Below, in pieces: positions 25,501-43,500 of a stretch of 64,000 nucleotides of DNA (position 1 is its first letter; every line of letters starts with the position of its first letter). Source of the DNA: Mesorhabditis belari (taxonomy: Eukaryota > Nematoda > Chromadorea > Rhabditida > Rhabditidae). The translations under genes and the position numbers were made by a program. The notes under the pieces were generated by a model. The model searched no databases. It saw nothing but the letters and a program-made list of their open reading frames with translations, and was not told where the DNA came from. The DNA is taken from positions 1,789,001 through 1,853,000 of the forward strand of contig CAUEEP010000927.1 in NCBI GenBank assembly GCA_958450365.1. Reading direction: 5' to 3'.

Positions 25501-28500
25501 ACAACCACAACTACAACGACAACCACAACTACAACGACAACCACAACTACTACGACAACCACAACTACTACGACCACCACAACCACGACGACTACTGTAA
25601 GTTCATTATAAAGTCGACTGCCTAACTAGAATTACTTTCTAACTAATCAACCTGAAAAATGAGATCCAATTCAGACGACCACAACCACCACAACCACGAC
25701 GACTACAACGACCACAACTACAACGACAACCACGACGACTACGACGACAACCACAACTACTACGACAACTACTACGACTACCACAACCACGACGACTACT
25801 GTAAGTTCATTATAAGTTCGGCTGCCTAACTAGAATTACTTTTAAACGAATTAACCTGGAAAATGAGCTCCAATTCAGACGACCACAACCACCACAACCA
25901 CGACGACTACAACGACCACAACAACGACAACCACGACGACCACCACTACTACCACGACGACAACCACGACGACTACGACGACAACCACAACTACAACGAC
26001 AACCACAACTACTACGACAACCACAACTACTACGACCACCACAACCACGACGACTACTGTAAGTTCATTATAAAGTCGACTGCCTAACTAGAATTACTTT
26101 CTAACTAATCAACCTGAAAAATGAGATCCAATTCAGACGACCACAACCACCACAACCACGACGACTACAACGACCACAACTACAACGACCACAACTACAA
26201 CGACAACCACGACGACTACGACGACAACCACAACTACAACGACAACCACAACTACTACGACCACCACAACCACGACGACTACTGTAAGTTCATTATAAAT
26301 TCGGCTCCCTAACTAGAATTACTTTCTAACTAATCAACCTGAAAAATGAGATCCAATTCAGACGACCACAACCACCACAACCACGACGACTACAACGACC
26401 ACAACTACAACGACAACCACGACGACTACGACGACAACCACAACTACAACGACAACCACAACTACTACGACTACCACAACTACTACGACTACCACAACCC
26501 GACGACTACTGTAAGTTCATTATAAGTTCGGCTCCTAACTAGAATTACTTTTAAACGAATTAACCTGGAAAAATGAGCTCCAATTCAGACGACCACAACC
26601 ACCACAACCACGACGACTACAACGACCACAACAACGACAACCACGACGACCACCACTACTACCACGACGACAACCACGACGACTACGACCACAACCACAA
26701 CTACTACGACAACCACAACTACTACGACAACCACAACTACTACGACTACCACAACCACGACGACTACTGTAAGTTCATTATAAATTCGGCTCCCTAACTA
26801 GAATTACTTTCTAACTAATCAACCTGAAAAACGAGATCCAATTCAGACGACCACAACCACCACAACCACGACTACGACGACAACCACAACTACAACGACA
26901 ACCACAACTACTACGACTACCACAACTACGACGACAACCACAACTACTACGACAACCACAACTACTACGACCACCACAACCACGACGACTACTGTAAGTT
27001 CATTATAAAGTCGACTGCCTAACTAGAATTACTTTCTAACTAATCAACCTGAAAAATGAGATCCAATTCAGACGACCACAACCACCACAACCACGACGAC
27101 TACAACGACCACAACTACAACGACAACCACGACGACTACGACGACAACCACAACTACAACGACAACCACAACTACTACGACTACCACAACTACTACGACT
27201 ACCACAACCACAACGACTACTGTAAGTTCATTATAAGTTCGGCTGCCTAACTAGAATTACTTTTAAACGAATTAACCTGGAAAATGAGCTCCAATTCAGA
27301 CGACCACAACCACCACAACCACGACGACTACAACGACCACAACAACGACAACCACGACGACCACCACTACTACCACGACGACAACCACGACGACTACGAC
27401 GACAACCACAACTACAACGACAACCACAACTACTACGACCACCACAACCACGACGACTACTGTAAGTTCATTATAAATTCGGCTGCCTAACTAGAATTAC
27501 TTTTAAACGAATTAACCTGGAAAATGAGCTCCAATTCAGACGACCACAACCACCACAACTACCACAACAACGACAACCACAACTACAACGACAACCACAA
27601 CTACTACGACCACCACAACCACGACGACTACAACGACCACAACTACAACGACAACTACGACGACTACGACGACAACCACAACTACAACCACAACCACAAC
27701 TACAACTACAACGACAACCACAACTACTACGACCACCACAACCCGACGACTACAACGACCACAACTACAACGACAACTACACACTAAGACAACCACAACT
27801 ACAACGACAACCACAACTACAACGACAACCACAATACAACGACAACCACAACTACTACGACAACCACAACTACTACGACCACCACAACCACGACGACTAC
27901 TGTAAGTTCATTATAAAGTCGACTGCCTAACTAGAATTCCTTTTAAACGAATTAACCTGGAAAATGAGCTCCAATTCAGACGACCACAACCACCACAACC
28001 ACGACGACTACAACGACCACAACTACAACGACAACCACGACGACTACGACGACAACCACAACTACAACGACAACCACAACTACAACGACAACCACAACTA
28101 CAACGACAACCACAACTACTACGACAACCACAACTACTACGACCACCACAACCACGACGACTACTGTAAGTTCATTATAAAGTCGACTGCCTAACTAGAA
28201 TTCCTTTTAAACGAATTAACCTGGAAAATGAGCTCCAATTCAGACGACCACAACCACCACAACCACGACGACTACGACGACCACAACTACAACGACGACC
28301 ACAACTACTACGACTACCACAACTACTACGACAACCACAACTACTACGACAACCACAACTACTACGACTACCACAACCACGACGACTACTGTAAGTTCAT
28401 TATAAGTTCGGCTGCCTAACTAGAATTACTTTTAAACGAATTAACCTGGAAAATGAGCTCCAATTCAGACGACCACAACCACCACAACCACGACGACTAC

Positions 28501-31500
28501 AACGACCACAACTACAACGACAACCACGACGACTACGACGACAACCACAACCACCACAACCACGACAACAACGACGACCACAACAACGACAACCACGACG
28601 ACCACCACTACTACCACGACGACTACGACGACAACCACAACTACAACGACAACCACAACTACCACGACCACCACAACCACGACGACTACTGTAAGTTCAT
28701 TATAAATTCGGCTGCCTAACTAGAATTACTTTTAAACGAATTAACCTGGAAAATGAGCTCCAATTCAGACGACCACAACCACCACAACCACGACGACTAC
28801 AACGACCACAACTACAACGACAACCACGACGACTACGACGACAACCACAACTACAACGACAACCACAACTACTACGACCACCACAACCACGACGACTACT
28901 GTAAGTTCATTATAAATTCGGCTGCCTAACTAGAATTACTTTCAAACGAATTAACCTGGAAAATGAGCTCCAATTCAGACGACCACAACCACCACAACCA
29001 CGACGACTACAACGACCACAACAACGACAACCACGACGACCACCACTACTACCACGACGACAACCACGACGACTACGACGACAACCACAACTACAACGAC
29101 AACCACAACTACCACGACTACTACAACCACGACGACTACTGTAAGTTCATTATAAAGTCGACTGCCTAACTAGAATTACTTTCAAACTAATTAACCTGAA
29201 AAACGAGATCCAATTCAGACGACCACAACCACCACAACGACGACGACTACAACGACCACAACAACGACGACCACCACCACTACCACGACGACAACCACGA
29301 CGACTACGACGACAACCACAACTACAACGACAACCACAACTACCACGACCACCACAACCACGACGACTACTGTAAGTTCATTAGAAATTCGGCTGCCTAA
29401 CTAGAACTACTTTTAAACGAATTAACCTGGAAAATGAGCTCCAATTCAGACGACCACAACCACCACAACCACGACGACTACAACGACCACAACTACAACG
29501 ACAACCACGACGACTACGACGACAACCACAACTACAACGACAACCACAACTACTACGACTACCACAACTACGACGACAACCACAACTACTACGACAACCA
29601 CAACTACTACGACCACCACAACCACGACGACTACTGTAAATTCATTATAAATTCGGCTGCCTAACTAGAATTACTTTTAAACGAATTAACCTGGAAAATG
29701 AGCTCCAATTCAGACACCACAACCACCACAACCGACTACAACGACCACAACTACAACGACGACCACAACGACTACGACGACAACCACAACTACTACGACA
29801 ACCACAACTACTACGACAACCACAACTACAACGACAACGACAACCACCACAACCACGACAACAACGACGACCACAACAACGACAACCACGACGACCACCA
29901 CTACTACCACGACGACTACGACGACAACCACAACTACAACGACAACCACAACTACTACGACTACCACAACTACTACGACAACCACAACTACTACGACAAC
30001 CACAACTACTACGACTACCACAACCACGACGACTACTGTAAGTTCATTATAAGTTCGGCTGCCTAACTAGAATCACTTTTAAACGAATTAACCTGGAAAA
30101 TGAGCTCCAATTCAGACGACCACAACCACCACAACCACGACGACTACAACGACCACAACTACAACGACGACCACAACGACTACGACGACAACCACAACCA
30201 CTACGACAACCACAACTACTACGACAACCACAACTACTACGACCACCACAACCACGACGACTACTGTAAGTTCATTATAAATTCGGCTGCCTAACTAGAA
30301 TTATTTTTAAACGAATTAACCTGGAAAATGAGCTCCAATTCAGACGACCACAACCACCACAACCACGACGACTACAACGACCACATACAACGACAACCAC
30401 GACGACTACCACGACAACCACAACTACAACACACCACGACTACAACGACAACCACAACTACAACGACAACCACAACTACTACGACCACCACAACCACGAC
30501 GACTACTGTGAGTTCATTATAAATTCGGCTGCCTAACTAGAATTACTTTTAAACGAATTAACCTGGAAAATGAGCTCCAATTCAGACGACCACAACCACC
30601 ACAACCACGACGACTACAACGACCACAACTACAACGACAACCACGCGCACGACGACAACCACAACTAAACGACAACCACAACTACTACGACTACCAAATA
30701 ACGACAACCACAACTACTACGACAACCACAACTACTACGACCACCACAACCACGACGACTACTGTAAGTTCATTATAAATTCGGCTGCCTAACTAGAATT
30801 ACTTTCAAACGAATTAACCTGGAAAATGAGCTCCAATTCAGACGACCACAACCACCACAACCACGACGACTACAACGACCACAACAACGACAACCACGAC
30901 GACCACCACTACTACCACGACGACAACCACGACGACTACGACGACAACCACAACTACTACGACAACCACAACTACTACGACCACCACAACCACGACGACT
31001 ACTGTAAATTCATTATAAAGTCGACTGCCTAACTAGAATTACTTTCCAACTAATCAACCTGAAAAATGAGATCCAATTCAGACGACCACAACCACCACAA
31101 CCACGACGACTACAACGACCACAACTACGACGACTACGACGACAACCACAACTACAACGACAACTACTACGACTACCACAACCACGACAACAACGACGAC
31201 CACAACAACGACAACCACGACGACCACCACTACTACCACGACGACAACCACGACGACTACGACGACAACCACAACTACTACGACCACCACAACCACGACG
31301 ACTACTGTAAGTTCATTATAAATTCGGCTGCCTAACTAGAATTACTTTTAAACGAGTTAACCTGGAAAATGAGCTCCAATACAGACGACCACAACCACCA
31401 CAACCACGACGACTACAACGACCACAACAACGACAACCACGACGACCACCACTACTACCACGACGACAACCACGACGACTACGACTACAACCACAACTAC

Positions 31501-34500
31501 AACGACAACCACAACTACCACGACTACTACAACCACGACGACTACTGTAAGTTCATTATAAATTCGGCTGCCTAACTATTAGCTTGGCAGATATGAAAGG
31601 TTATTTTTTATAAAAAATATTGCCCTGTCGTTACGAAGAACATTAGCTGTCTAGGATTTCTCTCAATAATATGTCAAAATGTGCTCATGTTTTTTTTGCA
31701 AAAACCTTTTTGTTTTGAACAATATTTGTATTGTTTCATCTCAGCAAAGATGGATAACCAAAAATTTAAAATTTAAAATTTAAAATTCTTTGAATTCAAG
31801 TTAAACAAGAAAGCTACGGAATGCCATCAGAACATTTGTACTGTTTTTGGAGAAGCGGCTCTTACTTACAAACAATGTTGTGTTTGGTACGATCGCTTCA
31901 AAACGGGAAACGAGTCATTGGAAGATGCACCACATGGAAAGCCGCCGATTACTTTGGGCGATCAGCTGTTACTGAACGAGGTCGACTTGGATCCATCGCA
32001 AACGTGTAGAAAATTAGCAGAAAAGTTCGGATGCACTCATGTTACCAATTATGCGTTCTTGGGAAATCAGATCGAAGCGGGAAATGGCTCCCCCACGACC
32101 TCACTGAGGCCCACAAAGTCACACGAGTCACCTTGAGCTCTGTTCTTCTACGTAAAGCTAGCCATCGTGACGTTTGGAAATATATTTGACATCTGATGAG
32201 ACTTGGCTTTCGTATGAAAATATTCAACTCTATGGACAGTGGCTGAGTTCGAAGCAGACCTCTCATCCTATCCCGAAGCCTTCGAAAAAGTTATGCTTTG
32301 TGTGTGGTGGAATGCTAAGAGATTGGCACATTTTGAAATATTAGATAAAGGAGACACTGTTGACGGAAGACTTTATGCAGAACAATTGGGTCGAGTCGAT
32401 CCAGCATTGAGGAAAAAGGGGATCGATCCATCAAAGGTCAGATTTCTTCACGACAATGCTAGGCCTCACATTTCAAAGATCGTCCACGAACAAATCGATA
32501 AGTTGAGCTGGAAACTTCTTCCACACCCACCATACAGCCCTGATCTAGCCCCATCGGTTTACCATCTCTTTCGGTCATGGAACCAGCAGTTTCTGGACAG
32601 CAGTTCAAACAAAAGCAGGACATCGAAAATGGGGTTGCCAACTATTTTGTCTCTAAAAATCTCCAATTTTACGAGGACGGTATACGTGATTTGGGGCAAC
32701 GTTGGAAAGAGATATTAATGCTTCTGGCTAATAGATTTGATTTTGAAACTGTTTAAATGAATTTTTCTGTTATGTTAAAAATGATCAAAAAAAAACCTTT
32801 CATATTTGCCAAGCTAATAGAATTACTTTCAAACGAATTACCCTAGAAAGTGAGATCCAATTCAGACCACCACAACCACGACGACCACAACAACGACAAC
32901 CACGACGACCACCACTACTACCACGACGACAACCACGACGACTACGACGACAACCACAACTACAACGACAACCTCAACTACTACGACTACCACAACCACG
33001 ACAACTACTGTAAGTTCATTATAAATTCGGCTGCCTAACTAGAATTACTTTCAAACGAATTAACCTCGAAAATGAGATCCAATTCAGACCACCACAACCA
33101 CCACAACCACGACAACCACCACTACTACCACGACGACCACCACCACTACCACGACGACCACAACGACCACTACCACTACAACCACAACTACCACAACCAC
33201 AACGACAACCACCACGACTACGACGACAACCACAACCACAACGACAACCACAACTACTACGACTACCACAACGACGACGACTACTGTAAGTTCATTATGA
33301 ATTCGGCTGCCTAACTAGAAGTAATTTCAAACGAATTAACCTGGAAAATGAGATCCAATTCAGACCACCACAACCACCACAACCACGACGACTACAACGA
33401 CCACAACAACGACAACCACCACCACGACCACCACCACTACCACGACGACGACAACCCGACCCACTACAACGACAACCCACGACTACGACGACAACCACAA
33501 CTACTACGACACGACTACGACTACCACAACGACGACGACTACTGTAAGTTCATTATAAATTCGGCTGCCTAACTAGAATTACTTTGAAACGAATTAACTG
33601 GAAAATGAGATCCAATTCAGACCACCACAACCACCACAACCACGACGACTACAACGACCACAACAACGACAACCACCACGACCACCACTACTACCACGAC
33701 GACCACCACCACTACCACGACGACCACTACCACTACAACCACAACGACCACAACCACAACGACAACCACCACGACTACGACGACAACCACAACCACAACC
33801 ACAACGACAACCACAACTACTACGACTACCACAACGACGACGACTACTGTAAGTTCATTATAAATTCGGCTGCCTAACTAGAAGTACTTTCAAACGAATT
33901 AGCCTGGAAAATGAGATCCAATTCAGACCACCACAACCACGACGACCACAACGACCACAACCACCACAACCACGACGACCACAACGACCACAACAACGAC
34001 AACCACCACGACCACCACTACTACCACGACGACTACAACCACAACGACCACAACTACAACGACAACCACGACGACAACGACGACAACCACAACTACAACG
34101 ACAACCACAACTACTACGACTACCACTACCACGACGACTACTGTAAGTTCATTATAAATTCGGCTGCCTAACTAGAATTACTTTCAAACGAGTTAAACTG
34201 GAAAATGAGATCCCATTCAGACCACCACAACTACCACAACCACCACAACCACCACAACCACGACGACTACAACGACCACAACAACAACGACAACCACTAC
34301 TACCACGACGACTACAACGACCACTACTACTACAACCACAACGACCACAACTACAACGACAACCACGACGACTACGACGACAACCACAACTACTACTACA
34401 CCACAACGCGACGACTACCACAACGACGACGACTACTGTGAGTTCATTATAAATTCGGCTGCCTAACTAGAAGTAATTTCAAATGAATTAGCCTGGAAAA

Positions 34501-37500
34501 TGAGCTCCAATTCAGACCACCACTACCACGACGACCACAACGACCACAACCACCACAACCACGACGACTACAACGACCACAACAACGACAACCACCACGA
34601 CCACCACTACTACCACGACGACTACAACCACAACGACCACAACTACAACGACAACCACGACGACTACGACGACAACCACGACTACAACGACAACCACAAC
34701 TACTACGACTACCACAACCACGACGACTACTGTAAGTTCATTATAAATTCGGCTGCCTAACTAGAATTACTTTCAAACGAATTAACCTGGAAAATGAGCT
34801 CCAATTCAGACCACCACAACCACCACAACCACCACAACCACGACGACTACAACCACGACGACTACGACGACAACCACGACTACAACGACAACCACAACTA
34901 CTACGACTACCACAACCACGACGACTACTGTAAGTTGATTATAAATTCGGCTGCCTAACTAGAATTACTTTGAAACCAATTAACCTGGAAAATGAGCACC
35001 AATTCAGACGACCACAACCACGACAACCACCACAACCACGTCGACTACAACGACCACAACAACGACAACCACCACCACGACCACCACTACTACCACGACG
35101 ACGACAACCACGACGACTACGACGACAACCACGACTACAACGACAACCACAACTACTACGACTACCACAACCACGACGACCACTGTAAGTTCATTAAAGA
35201 TTCGTCTGCCTAGCTAGAATTACTTTCAAACGAATTAACTGGAAAATGAGATCCAATTCAGACCACCACAACCACCACAACCACCACAACCACCACAACC
35301 ACCACAACCACCACAACCACGACGACTACAACGACCACAACAACGACAACCACCACCACGACCACCACTACTACCACGACGACTACGACGACAACCACAA
35401 CTACAACGACAACCACAACTACTACGACTACCACAACCACGACGACTACTGTAAGTTCATTATAAATTCGGCCGCTTAACTAGAATTACTTTCAAACGAA
35501 TTAATTTGGAAAATGAGCTCCAATTCAGACGACCACAACCACCACAACCACGACGACTACAACGACCACAACAACGACAACCACCACGACCACCACTCCA
35601 CCACTACAACGACAACCACCACGACTACGACGACAACCACAACTACAACGACAACCACAACTACTACGACTACCACAACCACGACGACTACTGTAAGTTC
35701 ATTATAAATTCGGCTGCCTAACTAGAATTACTTTCAAACGAATTAAACTGGAAAATGAGCTCCCATTCAGACCACCACAACCACCACCACAACCACCACA
35801 CAACCACACGACCACAACACAACGACAACCACCACGACTACACGACAACCACAACCACAACCACCACGACCACCACTACTACCACGACGACCACCACCAC
35901 CACCACCACGACGACCACAACGACCACTACCACTACAACCACAACGACCACAACCACAACGACAACCACCACGACTACGACGACAACCACAACTACTACG
36001 ACTACCACAACCACGACGACTACTGTAAGTTCATTATAAATTCGGCTGCCTAACTAGAATTACTTTCAAACGAATTAAACTGGAAAATGAGATCCCATTC
36101 AGACCACCACAACCACGACGACCACAACAACGACAACCACGACGACCACCACTACTACCACGACGACCACCACCACTACCACGACGACCACAACGACCAC
36201 TACCACTACAACCACAACGACCACAACCACAACGACAACCACCACGACTACGACGACAACCACAACTACTACGACTACCACAACCACGACGACTACTGTA
36301 AGTTCATTATAAATTCGGCTGCCTAACTAGAATTACTTTCAAACGAATTAACCTGGAAAATGAAATCCAATTCAGACCACCACAACCACCACAACCACGA
36401 CGACTACAACGACCACAACAACGACAACCACCACGACCACCACTACTACCACGACGACCACCACCAACCACTACAACCACCGACCACAACCACAACGACA
36501 ACCACCACGACTACGACGACAACCACAACTACAACGACAACCACAACTACTACGACTACCACAACCACGACGACTACTGTAAGTTCATTATAAATTCGGC
36601 TGCCTAACTAGAATTACTTTTAAACGAATTAACCTGGAAAATGAGCTCCAATTCAGACGACCACAACCACCACAACCACCACAACCACGACGACTACAAC
36701 GACCACAACAACGACAACCACCACCACGACCACCACTACTACCACGACGACGACAACCACGACGACTACGACGACAACCACGACTACAACGACAACCACA
36801 ACTACTACGACTACCACAACCACGACGACCACTGTAAGTTCATTAAAGATTCGTCTGCCTAGCTAGAATTACTTTCAAACGAATTAACTGGAAAATGAAA
36901 TCCAATTCAGACCACCACAACCACCACAACCACCACAACCACGACGACTACAACGACCACAACAACGACAACCACCACCACGACCACCACTACTACCACG
37001 ACGACGACAACCACGACGACTACGACGACAACCACAACTACAACGACAACCACAACTACTACGACTACCACAACCACGACGACTACTGTAAGTTCATTAT
37101 AAATTCGGCCGCTTCACTAGAATTACTTTCAAACGAATTAATTTGGAAAATGAGCTCCAATTCAGACGACCACAACCACCACAACCACGACGACCACAAC
37201 AACGACAACCACGACAACCACCACTACTACCACGACGACCACCACCACTACCACGACGACCACAACGACCACTACCACTACAACCACAACGACCACAACC
37301 ACAACGACAACCACCACGACTACGACGACAACCACAACCACAACGACAACCACAACTACTACGACTACCACAACCACGACGACTACTGTAAGTTCATTAA
37401 AGATTCGTCTGCCTAGCTAGAATTACTTTCAAACGAATTAACTGGAAAATGAAATCCAATTCAGACCACCACAACCACCACAACCACCACAACCACCACA

Positions 37501-40500
37501 ACCACCACAACCACCACAACCACCACAACCACGACGACTACAACGACCACAACAACGACAACCACCACGACCACCACTACTACCACGACGACCACAACGA
37601 CCATACCACTACAACCACAACGACCACAACTACAACGACAACCACCACGACTACGACGACAACCACAACTACCACGACAACCACAACTACTACGACTACC
37701 ACAACCACGACGACTACTGTAAGTTGATTATAAATTCGCCTGCCTAACTAGAATTACTTTGAAACGAATTAACCTGGAAAATGAGCTCCAATTCAGACGA
37801 CCACAACCACCACAACCACCACAACCACGACGACTACAACGACCACAACAACGACAACCACCACCACGACCACCACTACTACCACGACGACGACAACCAC
37901 GACGACTACGACGACACCACACACACACAACCACACACAACCACAACGACGACGACTACTGTGAGTTCATTATAAATTCGGCTGCCTAACTAGAATTACC
38001 TTGAAACGAATTAACTGGAAAATGATATCCAATTCAGACCACCACAACCACCACAACCACGACGACTACAACGACCACAACCACGACAACCACCACGACC
38101 ACCACTACTACCACCCAACGACCACAACCACTACAACCACAACGACCACAACCACAACGACAACCACCACGACCACGACGACAACCACAACTACAACGAC
38201 AACCACAACTACTACGACTACCACAACCACGACGACTACTGTAAGTTCATTATAAATTCGCCTGCCTAACTAGAATTACTTTCAAACGAATTAACCTGGA
38301 AAATGAGCTCCAATTCAGACGACCACAACCACCACAACCACCACAACCACGACGACTACAACGACCACAACAACGACAACCACCACCACGACCACCACTA
38401 CTACCACGACGACGACAACCACGACGACTACGACGACAACCACGACTACAACGACAACCACAACTACTACGACTACCACAACCACGACGACCACTGTAAG
38501 TTCATTAAAGATTCGTCTGCCTAGCTAGAATTACTTTCAAACGAATTAACTGGAAAATGAAATCCAATTCAGACCACCACAACCACCACAACCACCACAA
38601 CCACCACAACCACCACAACCACGACGACTACAACGACCACAACAACGACAACCACCACCACGACCACCACTACTACCACGACGACGACAACCACGACGAC
38701 TACGACGACAACCACAACTACAACGACAACCACAACTACTACGACTACCACAACCACGACGACTACTGTAAGTTCATTATAAATTCGGCCGCTTCACTAG
38801 AATTACTTTCAAACGAATTAATTTGGAAAATGAGCTCCAATTCAGACGACCACAACCACCACAACCACGACGACCACAACAACGACAACCACGACAACCA
38901 CCACTACTACCACGACGACCACCACCACTACCACGACGACCACAACGACCACTACCACTACAACCACAACGACCACAACCACAACGACAACCACCACGAC
39001 TACGACGACAACCACAACTACTACGACTACCACAACCACGACGACTACTGTAAGTTCATTATAAATTCGGCCGCTTAACTAGAATTACTTTCAAACGAAT
39101 TAATTTGGAAAATGAGCTCCAATTCAGACGACCACAACCACCACAACCACAACGACCACAACAACGACAACCACCACGACCACCACAACTACAACGACAA
39201 CCACCACGACTACGACGACAACCACAACTACAACGACAACCACAACTACTACGACTACCACAACGACGACGACTACTGTAAGTTCATTATACATTAGGCT
39301 GCCTAACTAGAATTACTTTCAAACGAATTAAACTGGAAAATGAGATCCCATTCAGACCACCACAACCACGACGACCACAACAACGACAACCACGACGACC
39401 ACCACCACTACCACGACGACCACCACCACTACCACGACGACCACAACGACCACTACCACTACAACCACAACGACCACAACCACAACGACAACCACCACGA
39501 CTACGACGACAACCACAACCACAACGACAACCACAACTACTACGACTACCACAACGACGACGACTACTGTGAGTTCATTATGAATTCGGCTGCCTAACTA
39601 GAATTACCTTGAAACGAATTAACTGGAAAATGAGATCCAATTCAGACCACCACAACCACCACAACCACGACGACTACAACGACCACAACAACGACAACCA
39701 CCACGACCACCACTACTACCACGACGACCACAACGACCACTACCACTACAACCACAACGACCACAACTACAACGACAACCACCACGACTACGACGACAAC
39801 CACAACTACCACGACAACCACAACTACTACGACTACCACAAGCACGACGACTACTGTAAGTTCATTATAAATTCGGCTGCCTAACTAGAATTACTTTGAA
39901 ACGAATTAACCTGGAAAATGAGCTCCAATTCAGACGACCACAACCACCACAACCACCACAACCACGACGACTACAACGACCACAACAACGACAACCACCA
40001 CCACGACCACCACTACTACCACGACGACGACAACCACGACGACTACGACGACAACCACAACGACGACGACTACTGTGAGTTCATTATAAATTCGGCTGCC
40101 TAACTAGAATTACCTTGAAACGAATTAACTGGAAAATGATATCCAATTCAGACCACCACAACCACCACAACCACGACGACTACAACGACCACAACAACGA
40201 CAACCACCACGACCACCACTACTACCACAACCACTACAACCACAACGACCACAACCACAACGACAACCACCACGACTACGACGACAACCACAACTACAAC
40301 GACAACCACAACTACTACGACTACCACAACCACGACGACTACTGTAAGTTGATTATAAATTCGCCTCCCTAACTAGAATTACTTTGAAACCAATTAACCT
40401 GGAAAATGAGCTCCAATTCAGACGACCACAACCACCACAACCACCACAACCACGACGACTACAACGACCACAACAACGACAACCACCACCACGACCACCA

Positions 40501-43500
40501 CTACTACCACGACGACGACAACCACGACGACTACGACGACAACCACGACTACAACGACAACCACAACTACTACGACTACCACAACCACGACGACCACTGT
40601 AAGTTCATTAAAGATTCGTCTGCCTAGCTAGAATTACTTTCAAACGAATTAACTGGAAAATGAAATCCAATTCAGACCACCACAACCACCACAACCACCA
40701 CAACCACCACAACCACGACGACTACAACGACCACAACAACGACAACCACCACCACGACCACCACTACTACCACGACGACGACAACCACGACGACTACGAC
40801 GACAACCACAACTACAACGACAACCACAACTACTACGACTACCACAACCACGACGACTACTGTAAGTTCATTATAAATTCGGCCGCTTCACTAGAATTAC
40901 TTTCAAACGAATTAATCTGGAAAACGAGCTCCAATTCAGACGACCACAACCACCACAACCACGACGACCACAACAACGACAACCACGACAACCACCACAC
41001 ACGACGACCACCACCACTACCACGACGACCACAACGACCACTACCACTACAACCACAACGACCACAACCACAACGACAACCACCACGACTACGACGACAA
41101 CCACAACCACAACGACAACCACAACTACTACGACTACCACAACGACGACGACTACTGTGAGTTCATTAAAGATTCGTCTGCCTAGCTAGAATTACTTTCA
41201 AACGAATTAACTGGAAAATGAAATCCAATTCAGACCACCACAACCACCACAACCACCACAACCACCACAACCACGACGACCACAACAACGACAACCACCA
41301 CCACGACCACCACTACTACCACGACGACGACAACCACGACGACTACGACGACAACCACGACTACAACGACAACCACAACTACTACGACTACCACAACCAC
41401 GACGACCACTGTAAGTTCATTAAAGATTCGTCTGCCTAGCTAGAATTACTTTCAAACGAATTAACTGGAAAATGAAATCCAATTCAGACCACCACAACCA
41501 CCACAACCACCACAACCACCACAACCACCACAACCACGACGACTACAACGACCACAACAACGACAACCACCACCACGACCACCACTACTACCACGACGAC
41601 GACAACCACGACGACTACGACGACAACCACAACTACAACGACAACCACAACTACTACGACTACCACAACCACGACGACCACTGTAAGTTCATTAAAGATT
41701 CGTCTGCCTAGCTAGAATTACTTTCAAACGAATTAACCTGGAAAATGAGATCCAATTCAGACCACCACTACCACGACCACCACTACTACCACGACGACTA
41801 CAACCACAACGACCACAACTACAACGACAACCACGACGACTACGACGACAACCACAACTACTACGACTACTGTAAGTTCATTATACATTCGGCTGCCTAA
41901 CTAGAATTACTTTCAAACGAATTAAACTGGAAAATGAGATCCCATTCAGACCACCACAACCACGACGACCACAACAACGACAACCACGACGACCACCACT
42001 ACTACCACGACGACCACGACCACTACCACTACAACCACAACGACCACAACTACAACGACAACCACCACGACTACGACGACAACCACCACGACTACGACGA
42101 CAACCACAACCACAACCACAACGACAACCACAACTACTACGACTACCACAACGACGACGACTACTGTAAGTTCATTATAAATTCGGCTACCTAACTAGAA
42201 GTAATTTCAAACGAATTAACCTGGAAAATGAGATCCAATTCAGACCACCACTACCACGACGACCACAACGACCACTACCACTACAACCACAACGACCACA
42301 ACAACGACAACCACCACGACGACCACTACTACCACGACGACTACAACGACCACTACTACTACAACCACAACGACCACAACTACAACGACAACCACGACGA
42401 CAACGACGACAACCACAACTACAACGACAACCACAACTACTACGACTACCACTACCACGACGACTACTGTAAGTTCATTATAAATTCGGCTGCCTAACTA
42501 GAATTACTTTGAAACGAATTAACCTGGAAAATGAGATCCAATTCAGACCACCACTACCACGACCACCACTACTACCACGACGACTACAGACCACAACGAC
42601 CACAACTACAACGACAACCACGACGACTACGACGACAACCACAACTACTACGACTACTGTAAGTTCATTATAAATTCGGCTGCCTAACTAGAATTACTTT
42701 CAAACGAATTAAACTGGAAAATGAGATCCCATTCAGACCACCACAACCACGACGACCACAACAACGACAACCACGACGACCACCACTACTACCACGACGA
42801 CCACGACCACTACCACTACAACCACAACGACCACAACTACAACGACAACCACCACGACTACGACGACAACCACCACGACTACGACGACAACCACAACCAC
42901 AACCACAACGACAACCACAACTACTACGACTACCACAACGACGACGACTACTGTAAGTTCATTATAAATTCGGCTGCCTAACTAGAAGTAATTTCAAACG
43001 AATTAACCTGGAAAATGAGATCCAATTCAGACCACCACTACCACGACGACCACAACGACCACTACCACTACAACCACAACGACCACAACAACGACAACCA
43101 CCACGACGACCACTACTACCACGACGACTACAACGACCACTACTACTACAACCACAACGACCACAACTACAACGACAACCACGACGACAACGACGACAAC
43201 CACAACTACAACGACAACCACAACTACTACGACTACCACTACCACGACGACTACTGTAAGTTCATTATAAATTCGGCTGCCTAACTAGAATTACTTTGAA
43301 ACGAATTAACCTGGAAAATGAGATCCAATTCAGACCACCACTACCACGACCACCACTACTACCACGACGACTACAACCACAACGACCACAACTACAACGA
43401 CAACCACGACGACTACGACGACAACCACAACTACTACGACTACTGTAAGTTCATTATACATTCGGCTGCCTAACTAGAATTACTTTCAAACGAATTAAAC

